Source: Leptasterias polaris
Taxonomy: Eukaryota > Echinodermata > Asteroidea > Forcipulatida > Asteriidae
Assembly: GCA_037783415.1 (NCBI GenBank)
Contig: JAZGTN010000054.1
Span: 1,860,001 to 1,924,000, forward strand
Direction: 5' to 3'
DNA length: 64,000 nt
The notes beneath the pieces are model-generated. The model was not told where the DNA came from, made no database searches, and worked only from the letters and a program-made list of their open reading frames with translations. The translations under genes were made by a program, and so were the position numbers. This document shows, piece by piece, positions 19,356 to 30,806 of this stretch. The first letter of the stretch is position 1. Each line of letters begins with the position of its first letter.

Positions 19356-22334
19356 GCGATCAGTTCCTTATTCAGGTTTAATCGTAAACGTGGGACGATG
19401 TTTCGCGGTCGTGGCAGACGTGTTTGCGCTGGGGACCCATTCACCTGAAAACCACATAATTTAGGGTTCTATGCGAACGCATTTATACTTCGGGAAATCA
19501 CCGTGTATATAACAATAAACTTGGTGGGGGTTGTTAAATTTGTTTTGGTTTTTTTTCCACTTTTTCTTCTTCTCTCTGAACCTTCTCTTGCAGATTTCGC
19601 AAAAAGTTTAAGTTGTACAAACTTGAAACTTGGCATATACTTGAACCTTAACATGAAGACGGCATGTAAAAAATGACGTCATGATGACGTCATCAGGTGT
19701 CGAATTACAGGGTTTTTAGACATTTTTTTGTTAATCTTTATGCGGGATCATACTTAGGTCATATAGGTCTTTATTTTTTGTTGTGTGCGTGACCTCACAT
19801 GACCTTTTCTTCCGGTCGAAACCGGAAGTGCCTAGTAAATTGACAGTTGCAGAAAGAGGCAATGTTTTTTTGAGTTGTTTTTAACGATGTTGTAATCTTA
19901 GAAGTGTCAGGTTTGAAAAAATTGTACCGGTGACGTCACACAATCCAAAAGCGCCCTCTAACGGCAAGTTGAAAATAGGTCAAAACACACTTTTACTAGA
20001 TGTCTGTGGCAAAGTTTACGAGAATCTGTTCAAAACTGGTAAATATGATGACCTTTATGCAGACAACATATTTGTGGAGTCGTAGTTTGATGACGTCATC
20101 GTGTGTCACGTGGTAAGGCCTTAAATGTGCACTTTTTAAAGCCTTGTAACTACAAAACCAAACGGCCAATTGAGTTGAAACTTGGTGTACTGTTAGACAT
20201 TGGCCACGGCTTGTAAAATGTGGAGTGACGTCATGATGACGTCATCAAATTATTTTTTACAATTTTTTATAAAATCAAAGCTTAGTATTTGAAAAAATCA
20301 TTACTCCCGAACCAGACATTGGATTTTTGTTATCTACATATCATCAGAAAGGTATTCAAAAACTGAATGGATGATACACAAAGTGTGACCCCGTTTGACC
20401 TTGTCTTCCGGTTGAAACCGGAAGTTGAAGTTTAGTAACGGAAATTTGTTTAACTCATGACCACATGTTCGATTTTTACAATCTGCACATCATCGGACAG
20501 GTCGTGAAAAGTTCAACAAAAGTTACACAGAACCTGACCCCATTTGACCTTGACGTCCGGTTCAAACCGTAAGTTGAAGTTAAGTAATTGAACAATAAAA
20601 ACTCCTGAACCCCATTTTGGATTTTTGCAATCTATACATCATTGGAAAAGCATTTTATCAACTTCACAAATGCTACGCAGAGTTTGGCTCCATTTGAACT
20701 TAAACTCTTACACAAACTGTGGCCCGTGTGACCTTTACTTCCGGTCGAAAACGGAATTGAAGTGAAAATAAATATTCCCAGTTTAGTAAATATTTCCGTT
20801 TAGTGATACGAAAACATTTGTGTCTACAATTAGGATTAGTTCTCTTTGTATGAAAACAGTTTGACCCCTTGGCCTTTCATTTGAAAGACAAATGATACTA
20901 ATTTCAACAGCGCCTTCTCGTGACGAGTTTTAAAAAAACCTTTTAATTTCTGAAAACCTGTTGAATAAATCAAAAAAGATCCAAACTTTTGATCCGAAAA
21001 GAAATAGGCTTTGGATACATCATAATAGCGTCATCAGGAAAACCATTTCTTCATATTTTCGACCCCTTCTTTCATTACTGTACCATAACCAGAGTAATAA
21101 CAAAACTTGAACGAATGACTTATTGAACAAATGCCGAACACCCTGCATTCTCCTGAAGACGAGCAGAGTATACTGTTCGAAACGTCGAGACCAAACCGGC
21201 TCTTTTCAGAGCCAACACTCCTCCCAAAAGAGATTATACACATGGTTGTACCCGCAAGTTCACTACTATTTACATTTATAGTTATAGTTACTTCTTACTT
21301 TCAACACCATGCAAAGCTTCAAACACCACTCACCCTGTTTTTGTTCTTAAACAAAAACTGAAGTCTTTCTTCCCTAGAACTCTTCTCTACAACATAACTC
21401 AAGATTGAATATTAATTGAACCTTGAAACTCATCAGACAATTGAACCTCAATATGAAGACGGCACAGTTGTCCTGACCATGTCCATGACCATGGTCCATG
21501 GTTGTACCCGCAAGTTCACTACTATTTACATTTATAGTTATAGTTACTTCTTACTTTCAACACCATGCAAAGCTTCAAACACCACTCACCCTGTTTTTGT
21601 TCTTAAACAAAAACTGAAGTCTTTCTTCCCTAGAACTCTTCTCTACAACATAACTCAAGATTGAATATTAATTGAACCTTGAAACTCATCAGACAATTGA
21701 ACCTCAATATGAAGACGGCACAGTTGTCCTGACGTCATGCTGACGTCATCAGGTGTCGAATTACAAAATCATACGACCTTAACTTCAGGTCGTTACCCTG
21801 GGTCGAAGTTCACCTTCGTTGTTTTTCCTTAATAAATCATTTTTAAGCTTATCTACGGAATAACTCAAGATTGAGATTGAATTGAACACTGAAACTCAAC
21901 AGACAGTTGAACCTCAGTATCAAGACGACACAAACTTGATGACGTCATGATGACGTCATCGGGCATCGAATTACAATAAATCAAAGTTTAATATTTGTAA
22001 AAATCATAACTTATGAACCATAATTTGGTTTTTGACAATCTACATATCATTGGATAGGTCTTTAAGGGCTTGACAAATGCTAGACAGAACCTTTACAACA
22101 TTTGAGCTGACTTCCGGTTCAAACCGGAAGTTGAAAATTTCAAAATATCTTATCGTATTCATATCTTTAAAACTACTAATCATTTCAGCATAATTTTTGT
22201 ATCAGGGTGTAGACCGTTAAGCCTGCCCAAACTTTTGCACAGAGATGACAACATTTTTACCTTTACATTTGGTCGAAAAAGGACAATAACACGCACCTAT
22301 CAGTTGACCCGCATTGACGACGCACGATAGCGTA
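19356..22334. repeat. Array of CTTCCGG-palindrome repeat monomers, no gene
   Basis: From about 19600 the host repeat appears in inverted orientation (19790-20130), followed by monomers of roughly 130-170 bp. Each monomer carries an AAATCATAACT...GAACCA segment, an ATCTACACATCATC segment and a CTTCCGGTTCAAACCGGAAG-type palindrome (near 19820, 20405, 20740, 22110). Paired TGACGTCA sites occur near 19673, 20226, 21731 and 21940. Confidence 0.75.
21241..21733 (+). repeat. Recent 237-bp tandem duplication
   Basis: 21241-21477 and 21497-21733 look identical by eye (offset 256), separated by a 19-bp CATG-rich spacer. The second copy continues directly into TGACGTCATGCTGACGTCA. The open frames over the copies are by-products of the repeat. 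Confidence 0.85.
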
Positions 22335-22338
22335 TTAA

Positions 22339-23105
22339 CCCTTTCAATACCATTGTCGAGTTTACTCGACAGTGCGCCGTGTAGTGCTTCCATACCAATG
22401 TCGAGTTTACTCGACACAAAAAGCAGCGGCGTTTGAGAGCCTGTAATTATTTTGTTTGGCGCCCTCTGCTGTTGACCTTTATATAGACGGGTAGCTTGTT
22501 TATCGAGCTTCACAATGGTGTGTATTGTATAGGGGGTCGCCATTACGATATTCCGAGAAAAATTACATTGCATGCAGCAGTACTTCCAGATTTCACGCTT
22601 CCCTTTTCCCGACAAAAAAATCACCATCATGGCTGTTCGTGACCTGGAGGTTTTGGTTGAAATATTTGTCGTAAGTGACTCCGAATTGGACTCGGAAATA
22701 TCTGAAGAAGAACCTAGTGAAGATTCAGATGAAACTCGTGATGTTTCGTCGCCAGGCACGTTCAATTATGACAACTATCCTGACGGTATACCGGTAGCTG
22801 CACCGAGCACGGCACCCGTTCAACGCCGTGGGCTTGGGCATGGACCCGGCGGGCCTCGACCCATTCGTGCCGATCGAGGTGACAAAGGACATAAAGATAA
22901 TGTATACAAATTTGACATCATATAAAAGGTCATTTCATAAGCTACAAATTGTATGCATAAAGTTTTTCCACAAAAATATGTCTTCACACAGAAAATCAAG
23001 ATTGAAAAAATGTGAACACTGCACGTTGCTTTTTGTGTGTGTGTGTGTGAAAAAATGCGGTACACAGCAGTGTGACCCCTATAAAAAAATGCGGTATTGA
23101 AAGGG
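22339..23105 (+). mobile_element. Short piggyBac-type element with perfect 13-bp ends
   Basis: CCCTTTCAATACC (22339-22351) and GGTATTGAAAGGG (23093-23105) are perfect inverted ends, flanked on both sides by TTAA (22335-22338 and 23106-23109). Two copies of the palindrome TGTCGAGTTTACTCGACA lie just inside the left end (near 22354-22371 and 22399-22416). The only frame is an N-terminal transposase-like fragment. GCGTTTTAACAC near 25607 is a plausible empty-site paralogue. Confidence 0.85.
22629..22925 (+). pseudogene. N-terminal acidic fragment of a piggyBac-like transposase
   Basis: The frame MAVRDLEVLVEIFVVSDSEL continues with an acidic stretch (EISEEEPSEDSDETRDV) and ends at 22925 after about 98 residues. 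It lies between piggyBac-type ends and resembles the acidic leader of such transposases; the core with three catalytic aspartates is missing. ATG 22629 is preferred over the upstream start because it begins the acidic leader. Confidence 0.5.
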
Positions 23106-24002
23106 TTAACGTGTAAACAACCTTGCCCTGGCCACTCAAACTTTAAATTATGTTTCTCAAGCGTATTCTCTCAGAAGTAGGTTCATTTAGGAATATATTT
23201 CGCATTGCATCTCAGCGGTGGTCCATCTAATATTTGAAAAATTCATAACTGCTGAACCAAACTTTTGATTTTAACAATTCATACATCATCTGAAAGGTCG
23301 TAATAAACTAATCATGCGCTACACATTATGTGATCCCGTTTGACCTTGACTTCCGGTTAAAGTCAGAAGTTGCTTTTTAATGTTTTAAAAACTATCAATC
23401 CTTAACCACATATTTGATTTTTATCATGTATACGTCAACAGAAAGGACTTCGATGACTTCACCAAAGCTACCAAGCGTGACCTCTATTGAGTGTGCCTTC
23501 CGGTTCAAACCGGAGGTTAAAATTTATTATTTGAAAAATTTTTTACTTCTGAACCACTCATTGGTTGTTTATTTTCTGTACATCATCAGTTAAAACTTAA
23601 CCATAGCTTTAAAGTGTCACCTCATTTGACCTTGACTTCCGGTTCAAACCGGAAGTTGAAACTTTATATTTCAAAAAATCATAACTTCTAAACCACACAT
23701 TGGATTTTTTCAATCTATATATCATCTGAAAGGTCTTCATAAACTAATCAACATGAAACTCTAATTTGACCTCGACTTCCGGTCCAAAGCGGAAGTTGAT
23801 GTTTAATTTTAGAAAAATTCATAACTCCTGAACCAGGAATTGGATTGATAAGGTATAATGTCGTTACCTATTTATTAAATCACTCATCACGAACACCTTT
23901 TTCTTCTCCATCTTCCTCTTCTTTTTCTTCCACTGAACTCTTCTCTACAGCATAACTCAAGATTGAAACTGAATTGAACCTTGAAACTCAGACAAATGAA
24001 CC
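23106..24002. repeat. CTTCCGG-palindrome monomers, no gene
   Basis: Four monomers of about 140 bp follow one another from 23220 to 23800, each with a CTTCCGG-type palindrome (near 23350, 23500, 23635, 23778) and an AAATTCATAACT or similar block. The last leads to CACGAACACC near 23889, a half-site of the AGGTGTTCG hairpins. Confidence 0.75.
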
Positions 24003-24006
24003 TTAA

Positions 24007-24846
24007 CCCTTTAGCACTTACGAGCAAATTCAACAAAGTCATTTACTCACTGAGCAGGGCGGTGAAAAGTCATCGAATTAATGCACTATCTGGAAGTCGT
24101 ATCATAACTTCCATTGTAATTATTTTTTTGTATTACAAGTTTGGTTTATTTTGTAGAGGATAACATTATCTTTCGAATGATTCACACATACATGTATATG
24201 TATTTTCTTTTACTGAATTGAAGCTTTCAGATTGTAAATATGTTGACACACCAACGAAAATAGACAACTGTTAGTTTGCATTACGTTAGCGTCAGTGTTT
24301 CACGGAAAGTTGTGCACACAACTTTTTCAACTTTGCTATCATTTCAAACAAGAACAAAATGTTGACAAAGTGATTGAAATAATATCAAAACATACCTTTA
24401 GAAACGAACAATCTTGTCTATATTACTTATGGATAACAATAAATTTCCTCTACAATGTAAACTCCTTTCAATAATGTGTGAAAAACATGGCGAAAGCCCA
24501 ACGAAACATCGTCGCTTTCGTAGTATACATTATAGTGCGTGTGTGCGCGTAATGCATTGTACATACGATACGGTACGCACACACAGAGAAACATTGACAC
24601 GTACGGCGTGCTAGATTTCCGACCTTTGAACCTTTGGAAGGAGATTACTTGGTTTTTGTCAATGGTGACCACGGGATATTTTTAGACTGGCGCAATCTTT
24701 AGATCACGCTCTTTCGACGGCTGTTTGCTGCAACCCGCTAGCATGTGTAAAACCCAAGATACAAAGTGTTGTTTAATCTCGGGCGGTTTTGGGCGGTGCA
24801 GTGAGTAAATGGCTGGGCGGTTTCGGGCGGAACAGTGACTAAAGGG
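24007..24846 (+). mobile_element. Short piggyBac-type element
   Basis: CCCTTTAG (24007) and CTAAAGGG (to 24846) are flanked by TTAA at 24003-24006 and 24847-24850. Removing the element restores GAACCTTAATATAAAGACGG, which matches the uninterrupted copies near 21444 and 21700. GGGCGGTTTTGGGCGG and GGGCGGTTTCGGGCGG are repeated near the right end with GCAGTGAGTAAA/AACAGTGACTAAA. No convincing transposase frame is visible. Confidence 0.85.
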
Positions 24847-24850
24847 TTAA

Positions 24851-25660
24851 TATAAAGACGGCACAGTAGTCATGACGTCATGATGTCATGATGACGTCAT
24901 CAGGTGTCGAATTACAAGGTTTTTAAAGTCGAAAAATTATCATTTGCTATTCACTGTATCTCATTGAATTTGAAAGCTATGATGTTCATAGTTGGGCATC
25001 TGATAGATCAAGACTGGGGCAACAATTGTAAAGTTAACGCCAAAATCGTATGACCTTTTCTTCTGGTCGTACCGGAAGGTCAAAGTTTGCATTTGTGGGT
25101 TTTTTTTTTTAAAGACGTTTTTGGGAGTTATCTGCAGCATAACTCTCGATTGGAATTGAATTAAGCATCGAAACTCATCAGACAACTGAACCTTAATATC
25201 AAGACGACACACACTTGATGATGTCATGATGACGTCATCGTATCATAAAACATTAAATCAAAGTTTAATACTTGAAAAAATCATAACTCGTGAAGCACAG
25301 CGTGGATTTTTACAATCTACACATCATCAGATAGGTCGTTAAAAGTTTTAAAAACGCTAAACAGGACACAACCTCTTGACATTTATTTCCAGTTCAAATC
25401 GGAAGTTGAAAATTTCATAATATCTTATCTTATTCGTATCTTTAATACTACTGATAATTTCAGAATAATCTATGTATCATGATGTAGAACGTTAAACCAG
25501 CTCAAACTTTTGCACAGAAATAACAACATCTTGAACTTTACATCTGGTCGAAAAGGACGATAAATCGCATGTATAATTTGACCTGCATTGACGAAAGCGT
25601 TTTAACACACGCTAAACCTAGTGCACGTGGGGCTCCACGTGTACTGGTACTGTATAGGTA
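24851..25660. repeat. Host repeat resuming after the piggyBac insertion, no gene
   Basis: TGACGTCA sites near 24872-24895 and 25225 and degraded CTTCCGG palindromes near 25060 and 25390 belong to the same family as 21730-22200. 25260-25600 is paralogous to 21970-22330. Confidence 0.7.
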
Positions 25661-25662
25661 CT

Positions 25663-25760
25663 AGTCTTTGCCCAAGACGTCAGAGATCGATAGTGGCTAG
25701 TGTATTGCGCTTGGTTACAACTCGTTATAGCGCGCCCTCTTATGGCTTGAATTAACCAAT
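25663..25760. mobile_element. Truncated copy of the 19175-19347 MITE
   Basis: AGTCTTTGCCCAAGACGTCA and the following bases to GGCTTGAATTAACCA match the left half of the element at 19175 with scattered differences; the right arm is absent. Confidence 0.7.
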
Positions 25761-26335
25761 TTGACTAGAAATGAGAGCTAGTCAAGTTGGTATGATATGT
25801 TGGTATCTGTTGACTGTCATTGACGGTCAATGAGGGTCAACCTCCTGTACACGTGCATCGCACGTGCGGTTTCGTTGACGTTCTTTGTTAAATGCACGTG
25901 TGACTATTTTCCACGTAAATGTTTGTCAGTGCTGTGTGGGAACATGCTGGCATACATTTCGCATCAATCGGTGTTAGAACTTATATTGCACCCCAGCGGA
26001 TAATCCATCTAATATTTGAAAACTGAATCTGTAGTGTTTATTTATTTACAGAAAAAAAATCAAAACCTTCACCATTGTAAAATAATAGATAGCCATTAGT
26101 TCTAACTTTAGTTAAAAATAGTCGAGTTCTCAGGTTTTAGCTCAGCACAGCATGTACTCCACGGCTGCAGACGACTTCCGCTAAGTGTGAATAGCGCCCC
26201 CAAGCATAGATTTGGCACAACCACCTGCAGCGTACTTGAAAGTACAGTAGTCTACCACAAGGGAGTTTCAACTTTTCAGAAAGACTAAATAACTTCCACT
26301 CAAACCTCAGCAAATTGTTATTGTGTGATAAAATA
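25761..26335. other. No gene seen; cluster of CACGTG sites
   Basis: CACGTG occurs repeatedly between about 25620 and 25920 (for example GTGCACGTGGGGCTCCACGTG, which spans two). No open frame or terminal repeat was recognised. Confidence 0.4.
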
Positions 26336-26340
26336 AAATA

Positions 26341-26402
26341 CCGGTTGGTAGAACGCCGGCACGTTAAACCGGAGGTCGTTGGTTCAAATCCCGCTCTAGT
26401 CA
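26341..26402 (+). pseudogene. tRNA-like fragment
   Basis: GGTTGGTAGAACGCCGGC resembles a D-arm/A-box region and GGTCGTTGGTTCAAATCCC a variable-loop/T-arm with B box. The anticodon stem is CCGG/CCGG but the loop lacks the invariant T at position 33, and the 5' acceptor strand does not pair with GCTCTAGTC. It is more likely a tRNA-derived SINE head or tRNA pseudogene than a working tRNA. Confidence 0.5.
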
Positions 26403-26944
26403 ATTTTTCTTTGTTCAACCCAAAATCATTTAAACATTTACCCAGTCAGTTTCCCTTGTGGTTTATTATTTGATATAAAATAAAATATCGTTAGTTGTGA
26501 TAGACGGCTGATAATTTAAACATCTTTTTGTAGCTATGGCTTTTCGTAATTGAAAGTTGTTTCTACATCAGATCAATCAAGTCTATTTAATGAAATGTAT
26601 CAACAGGACGAACACACATACAAATGACAATAGTCTTAGATTGGTTGATTCTTTAGTGTATAGGATGAACCTTTAATACAACTGTTTATGTCATTACATG
26701 ATACAAGCGATTCAGTAAAGTATACTAAGCTAAACAATCTCTTTTGTGGGATCATGACAAAGAGTAATATTTGAAAAGCTAATGCCAAAATCGTATGACC
26801 TTTACTTCTGGTCGTACCGGAAGGTCAAAGTTAGCAGTTTTTCCTTCTTTTGCAAAAATCAATTTCTGGGGCAAAATCCCATCTTTTGTACATTGGATCA
26901 ACTTCAAATCTGCACCATGTTGAGACCCTGATGAGGCCTTGTTC

Positions 26945-27310
26945 ATATTACAATAACGTTATCATGACCACATCAAGCATCACATGACGTCATCTTAAAG
27001 GTGCAATTTTCAAAGATTTATATTTACATTAAAAAATGCGCGATCAAGCTGAAACTTTGCATGTATGCAAGGGGGATGTGGAGCATCAAAAGTGTAAGGT
27101 CCTGTTCTAATGACGTCATCAAGTGTCATGTGATGTCACCTTAAAGGTGCAGTAATAAAAGATCTATATATACAGGAAAAAATGCGCGATCGAGCTGAAA
27201 CCTCGTATGTATTCAATTCGGGATGTGTTGCATCTGCAGTTTGAGGTCGCATCACGATTACATCATCAAGTGTCATGTGACGTTACCTTAAAGGTGCAGT
27301 TTTTCAGTTT
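26945..27310 (+). repeat. ~137-bp tandem repeat, about 2.7 copies
   Basis: The unit runs from CATGACGTCATCTTAAAGG through GCGCGATCAAGCTGAAAC to TGTGGAGCATC. Copies start near 26980, 27110 and 27250 with moderate divergence. TGACGTCA or a variant heads each unit, so it is related to the other arrays. Confidence 0.7.
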
Positions 27311-28724
27311 TCAAGATCTATATATTGTGTCAGCTTCTATTTGCCGTGTGCAGTTCATGACGCTGACGGGCGGTATAAATACCATGTGCGTCTTCCACGC
27401 TCTCAACCAATTTACAACTTTTGTATGCGCCGCGCATTTCGGTTATTTATTAAGTGACAGCAACATTCATTATTCACTTCATCAATTTTTTTAAGACCTC
27501 AGCCAACTGAATTTAATACTTTTTAATGCTTTTTAAGGCCTTAAATTTAGATAATCAAATTGAAGACTTTTTAATGCTTTTTAAGGATCAGCGGACACCC
27601 TGTTACACATGCATTGCTTTGAATGTGAAGATGCATGATTTGGGACTTCATAAATGGTTGCCTTACCGCTTGTGTGCCTCAGGGATGATTGCACACAAAG
27701 GCGGGGGATCTGGGCCCAGGGCTTTTTCTTGAATACAATTGTGCACCATTATCACATTGTTGAAGAAGTTACTTTCAAGTATGCAATATAAATAGATGAT
27801 AAAAACATTAACAGGCAGAATAAACGGAGCAACAATCACAATTTGAGTGTTGCTTTTAGTGGAATGGATTACAGTGGTGTATGATTTTTGGATTAGGTAA
27901 TGTTTTGTAAATTTATTAGAGTATGAATGTGCAGGGCACATTTGGAAAAAAAACATGAAAGAAACAAAGACTAGAAATTAAGCGTTTACTAAAACAAGTG
28001 TTCATAAAATCGAACATAGGAACTACGTGCACCGTTCAAAAGAAGGATGAGAGTTAGGAAGTAATGTCTTAGAATCCTTGTCTTCTGACGTTCTGAGGGC
28101 AGAAAATACTGAAATAAGTTATTCTCTTTCCTTGCCCCATTACATAACTCATGGCATACTTAATTGCTTGGCATTATAATGGTCATTAACCAATCAAGCC
28201 TCAATCATGTGTTATTAATAATAATTGATAATAATTGATATATTTATCAAGGGGAGCATGAATCAAATGATCCTCAGGCCATTACAGGTTATAAAAACCT
28301 CTGAAAACCTTGAAACAGTTAACGATTCAATTGATCATTAATACCTCTTTAAACGCTAGCGACGATTAGCTGATTTAGTTGGACTGAGGACTGCACTAGT
28401 GTAGTAGATTGATTATGCTTTACATTAGACCGTGGGCTGTGCCGGATTATCTTGTCAACATGTTCACATAGGTCTTAGGCACTACTTTTGTAAATCACTA
28501 ATAACATTGCAATATTCCATGTTTCACAAAATCGTAAAGTTCACAAGTTTTTACCTGTCTATTGGCGAAATATCGTTGAAAAAACGCCGATAATGTTCAT
28601 CTTCTAGAAGGTCAAAAAGCCTGGGTCACGCTATGCCGAATAGGTTAAGTAAAACGCGATCTGATTGGTCTGTGAAATATTGTCCAATCACAACGCTCGT
28701 TATATTTGATATATTTTGTACAAA
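27311..28724. other. No gene seen
   Basis: AT-rich sequence. TTTTTAATGCTTTTTAAGG occurs twice near 27518 and 27570. Nothing else is recognised. Confidence 0.4.
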
Positions 28725-29173
28725 ATGGTGGACGTCAACAAAGTACATGTTTCGTGTGTTTGTCACGTTGTTGAGATTGAAAATGAACAAATTCGACCCT
28801 TTTCTGACGCATCCTGGGCAAAGCTGCTGGACTGTGTTGATAAATGGAAAACACTTGATGGAATAGAGTGCTTCATAGCATCGAATTTCAAGAAGGCGGC
28901 GGTTTTCACCGTAAGTGTTATCAAAGATTTACCGACAAATGTCGAATTGCTCAAGCTGAAAAAAGAATCGAAAACGGGAGGCCAAGGTCAGTACATAATC
29001 CTGAAGCTCACGAAGTTAATACTACTAGTAGTACAAGTGATACAGATTACTCTCAGCCATCAGTGAAGCGACGTTTAAGATCAGAGACGGGATCTACTGA
29101 CATTTCCTGTGTACATCGCAGAAGTTTACATGTTTTGCCCCCATTGTGTCTGCGAGAAGCGGATATTTTGTGA
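28725..29173 (+). pseudogene. 5' coding part of an unfamiliar multi-exon gene (family with HKxCY motifs)
   Basis: A frame from ATG 28725 (MVDVNKVHVSCVCHVVEIEN) runs to about 28880. A neighbouring frame then continues as EGGGFHRKCYQRFTDKC and a basic, then serine/threonine-rich tail ending near 29110. The two frames look like one protein broken by a small indel near 28875-28890. The FHRKCYQRFTDK motif is echoed by YHKSCYRNYT in the next part. I recall this pair of motifs from multicopy uncharacterised proteins of invertebrate and fish genomes; that is from memory and untested. The function is unknown. Confidence 0.5.
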
Positions 29174-29619
29174 TTTGCCCCGTGGAACGGATGTGCTCAC
29201 GCGGTAGGCATATTATGTAATTAGTGAAATTGACACATGAAACAGCCACAGGGTAAAAAAGAAACAGTAGCCAGGTCACCTATATATACCCTGAGGGTAT
29301 TTCTGGGTCAGGATTGTAAACAAACAGCTCTGGTTTCCATTCACAGACATATGACAAAGAGCATGTGTTCATACTATGGCGGCAATTTTTGTACACAAAG
29401 GATTGCCGCCTTGGCGCAGACCCACTTTGTGACAGCTGGCCTACCTGGTGAACGACCTCTAGGGCAAAATCGGTTCAGCCACTTTGTTAAGGAGTGTTCA
29501 GGGTTGGATGAACATTAATTTCAGCGAAAAAAAAGAAAAGTGTTTTAATTAACAAAATTTGAAAAATTGTTCTACGGCTTGAGATTATCCGCTGATTCCA
29601 GGGTTAATAATTATGTAAA

Positions 29620-30806
29620 GATGCTAATAAACGGTTGTACAATAAAATCACTGGAAAAAGAGAAGTTGAGGCACTGACAACATGTGAGACAGATGGGAGA
29701 TCTTTGATTCAAGCTGCAGAACAGAAAAATGATGAAAACCTCTTAGTGCATATTACTAATAGAGTTAAAGATTTGGTCAGCATTAGAGCTTCGGTATCAC
29801 AAGTCCTGCTATCGAAACTACACTCGCTGTTTGTCAAACAAATACAGAAAGAAATCTGAGGAGGATATGAATATTATGTATGCTCCCTCATTTAAGATTT
29901 TGTGCACGGAAATAGTAGAGAGAAGAATCATCAATAGGGGTGAGGTGCTGAGAATAACAATAATGAAGAATCTCTTTGTGAAAATCATCGGTGACACAGA
30001 GAACTGTGATGCTTCACACTACAGAAACAGTGCCCTTAAGAACAGGCTCTTGAAAAAATATGGTGACAAACTGCAATTTATCCGGCCACATATTCGTGAA
30101 TGTGAACTTGTTCTTGCTCATCGTAGTGGATCAGCCAGCCATGTTTTGAATATAACAACCCAGTCTGACACTACATGTAGCATGACTAGTGACAGTGAAA
30201 GTGAAGAAGATGAACAAGTAGAGCAAGCATTTCCAGTTGAACAAACAGTTCCAGTTAAGCCAGTACATGTAGTTCAAACATCTAATACTGACTTGCGAGA
30301 CATTTACCATGCTGCAATGCAGTTGCATGGCATCATAGAGAGTTCCAAAGGTGTTACCAAGTGGCCACCAAGAGCAGAAGATCTTACATCCAAGCATTGT
30401 AAAGAGGTGGTGCCTGTTGAGTTATTCAATTTCCTTGCCTGGTGCACTGGAATCACCGATGTCTTTTGTTCGGGAGACTATGTCAAAGTCTCGCAGGACG
30501 TACAAAAGTGTTGGTCAAGACCTGATCTACCTAGCTTCTCAAGGACGAAAGTTAACTCCAAAGCATGTTGCCCTTGGAATGGCAGTTCGCCATTTGACTG
30601 GATCATCACAACTGATAGGACTTCTCAATGGATTGGGTCACAGCATCTCTCATTCATTGGGACTACAACACGATACAGCACTGGCTCTTCAACAGCTTCA
30701 AGGTGATGGCATACCACCAGGTTTTCATGAAGGCGTGTTCACTACTATTGTTGCACCCGTCGTGAAACAGAGGTTCACTCCAAGGTGTACATTAATTGAA
30801 GAAATT
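29620..30806 (+). pseudogene. Central coding part of the multi-exon gene
   Basis: The frame reads NKRLYNKITGKREVEALTTC..., shifts near 29790 to ELRYHKSCYRNYTRCL, and continues through SALKNRLLKKYGDKLQFIRP and an acidic segment (SDSESEEDEQVEQ). It shifts again near 30460 into QDLIYLASQGRKLTPKHVAL and GLLNGLGHSISHSLGLQHDT. A frame with one TGA leads to a CAAG/GTGTAC donor near 30784, in a phase compatible with the exon at 32548. At least two indels and one stop make this copy non-functional. No enzymatic motif is recognised; paired Cys/His motifs suggest metal binding (inference). Confidence 0.55.

Noticed and set aside
26341..26402. Functional tRNA gene
   Set aside because: The acceptor stem does not pair and the anticodon loop lacks T33; kept only as a tRNA-like fragment.
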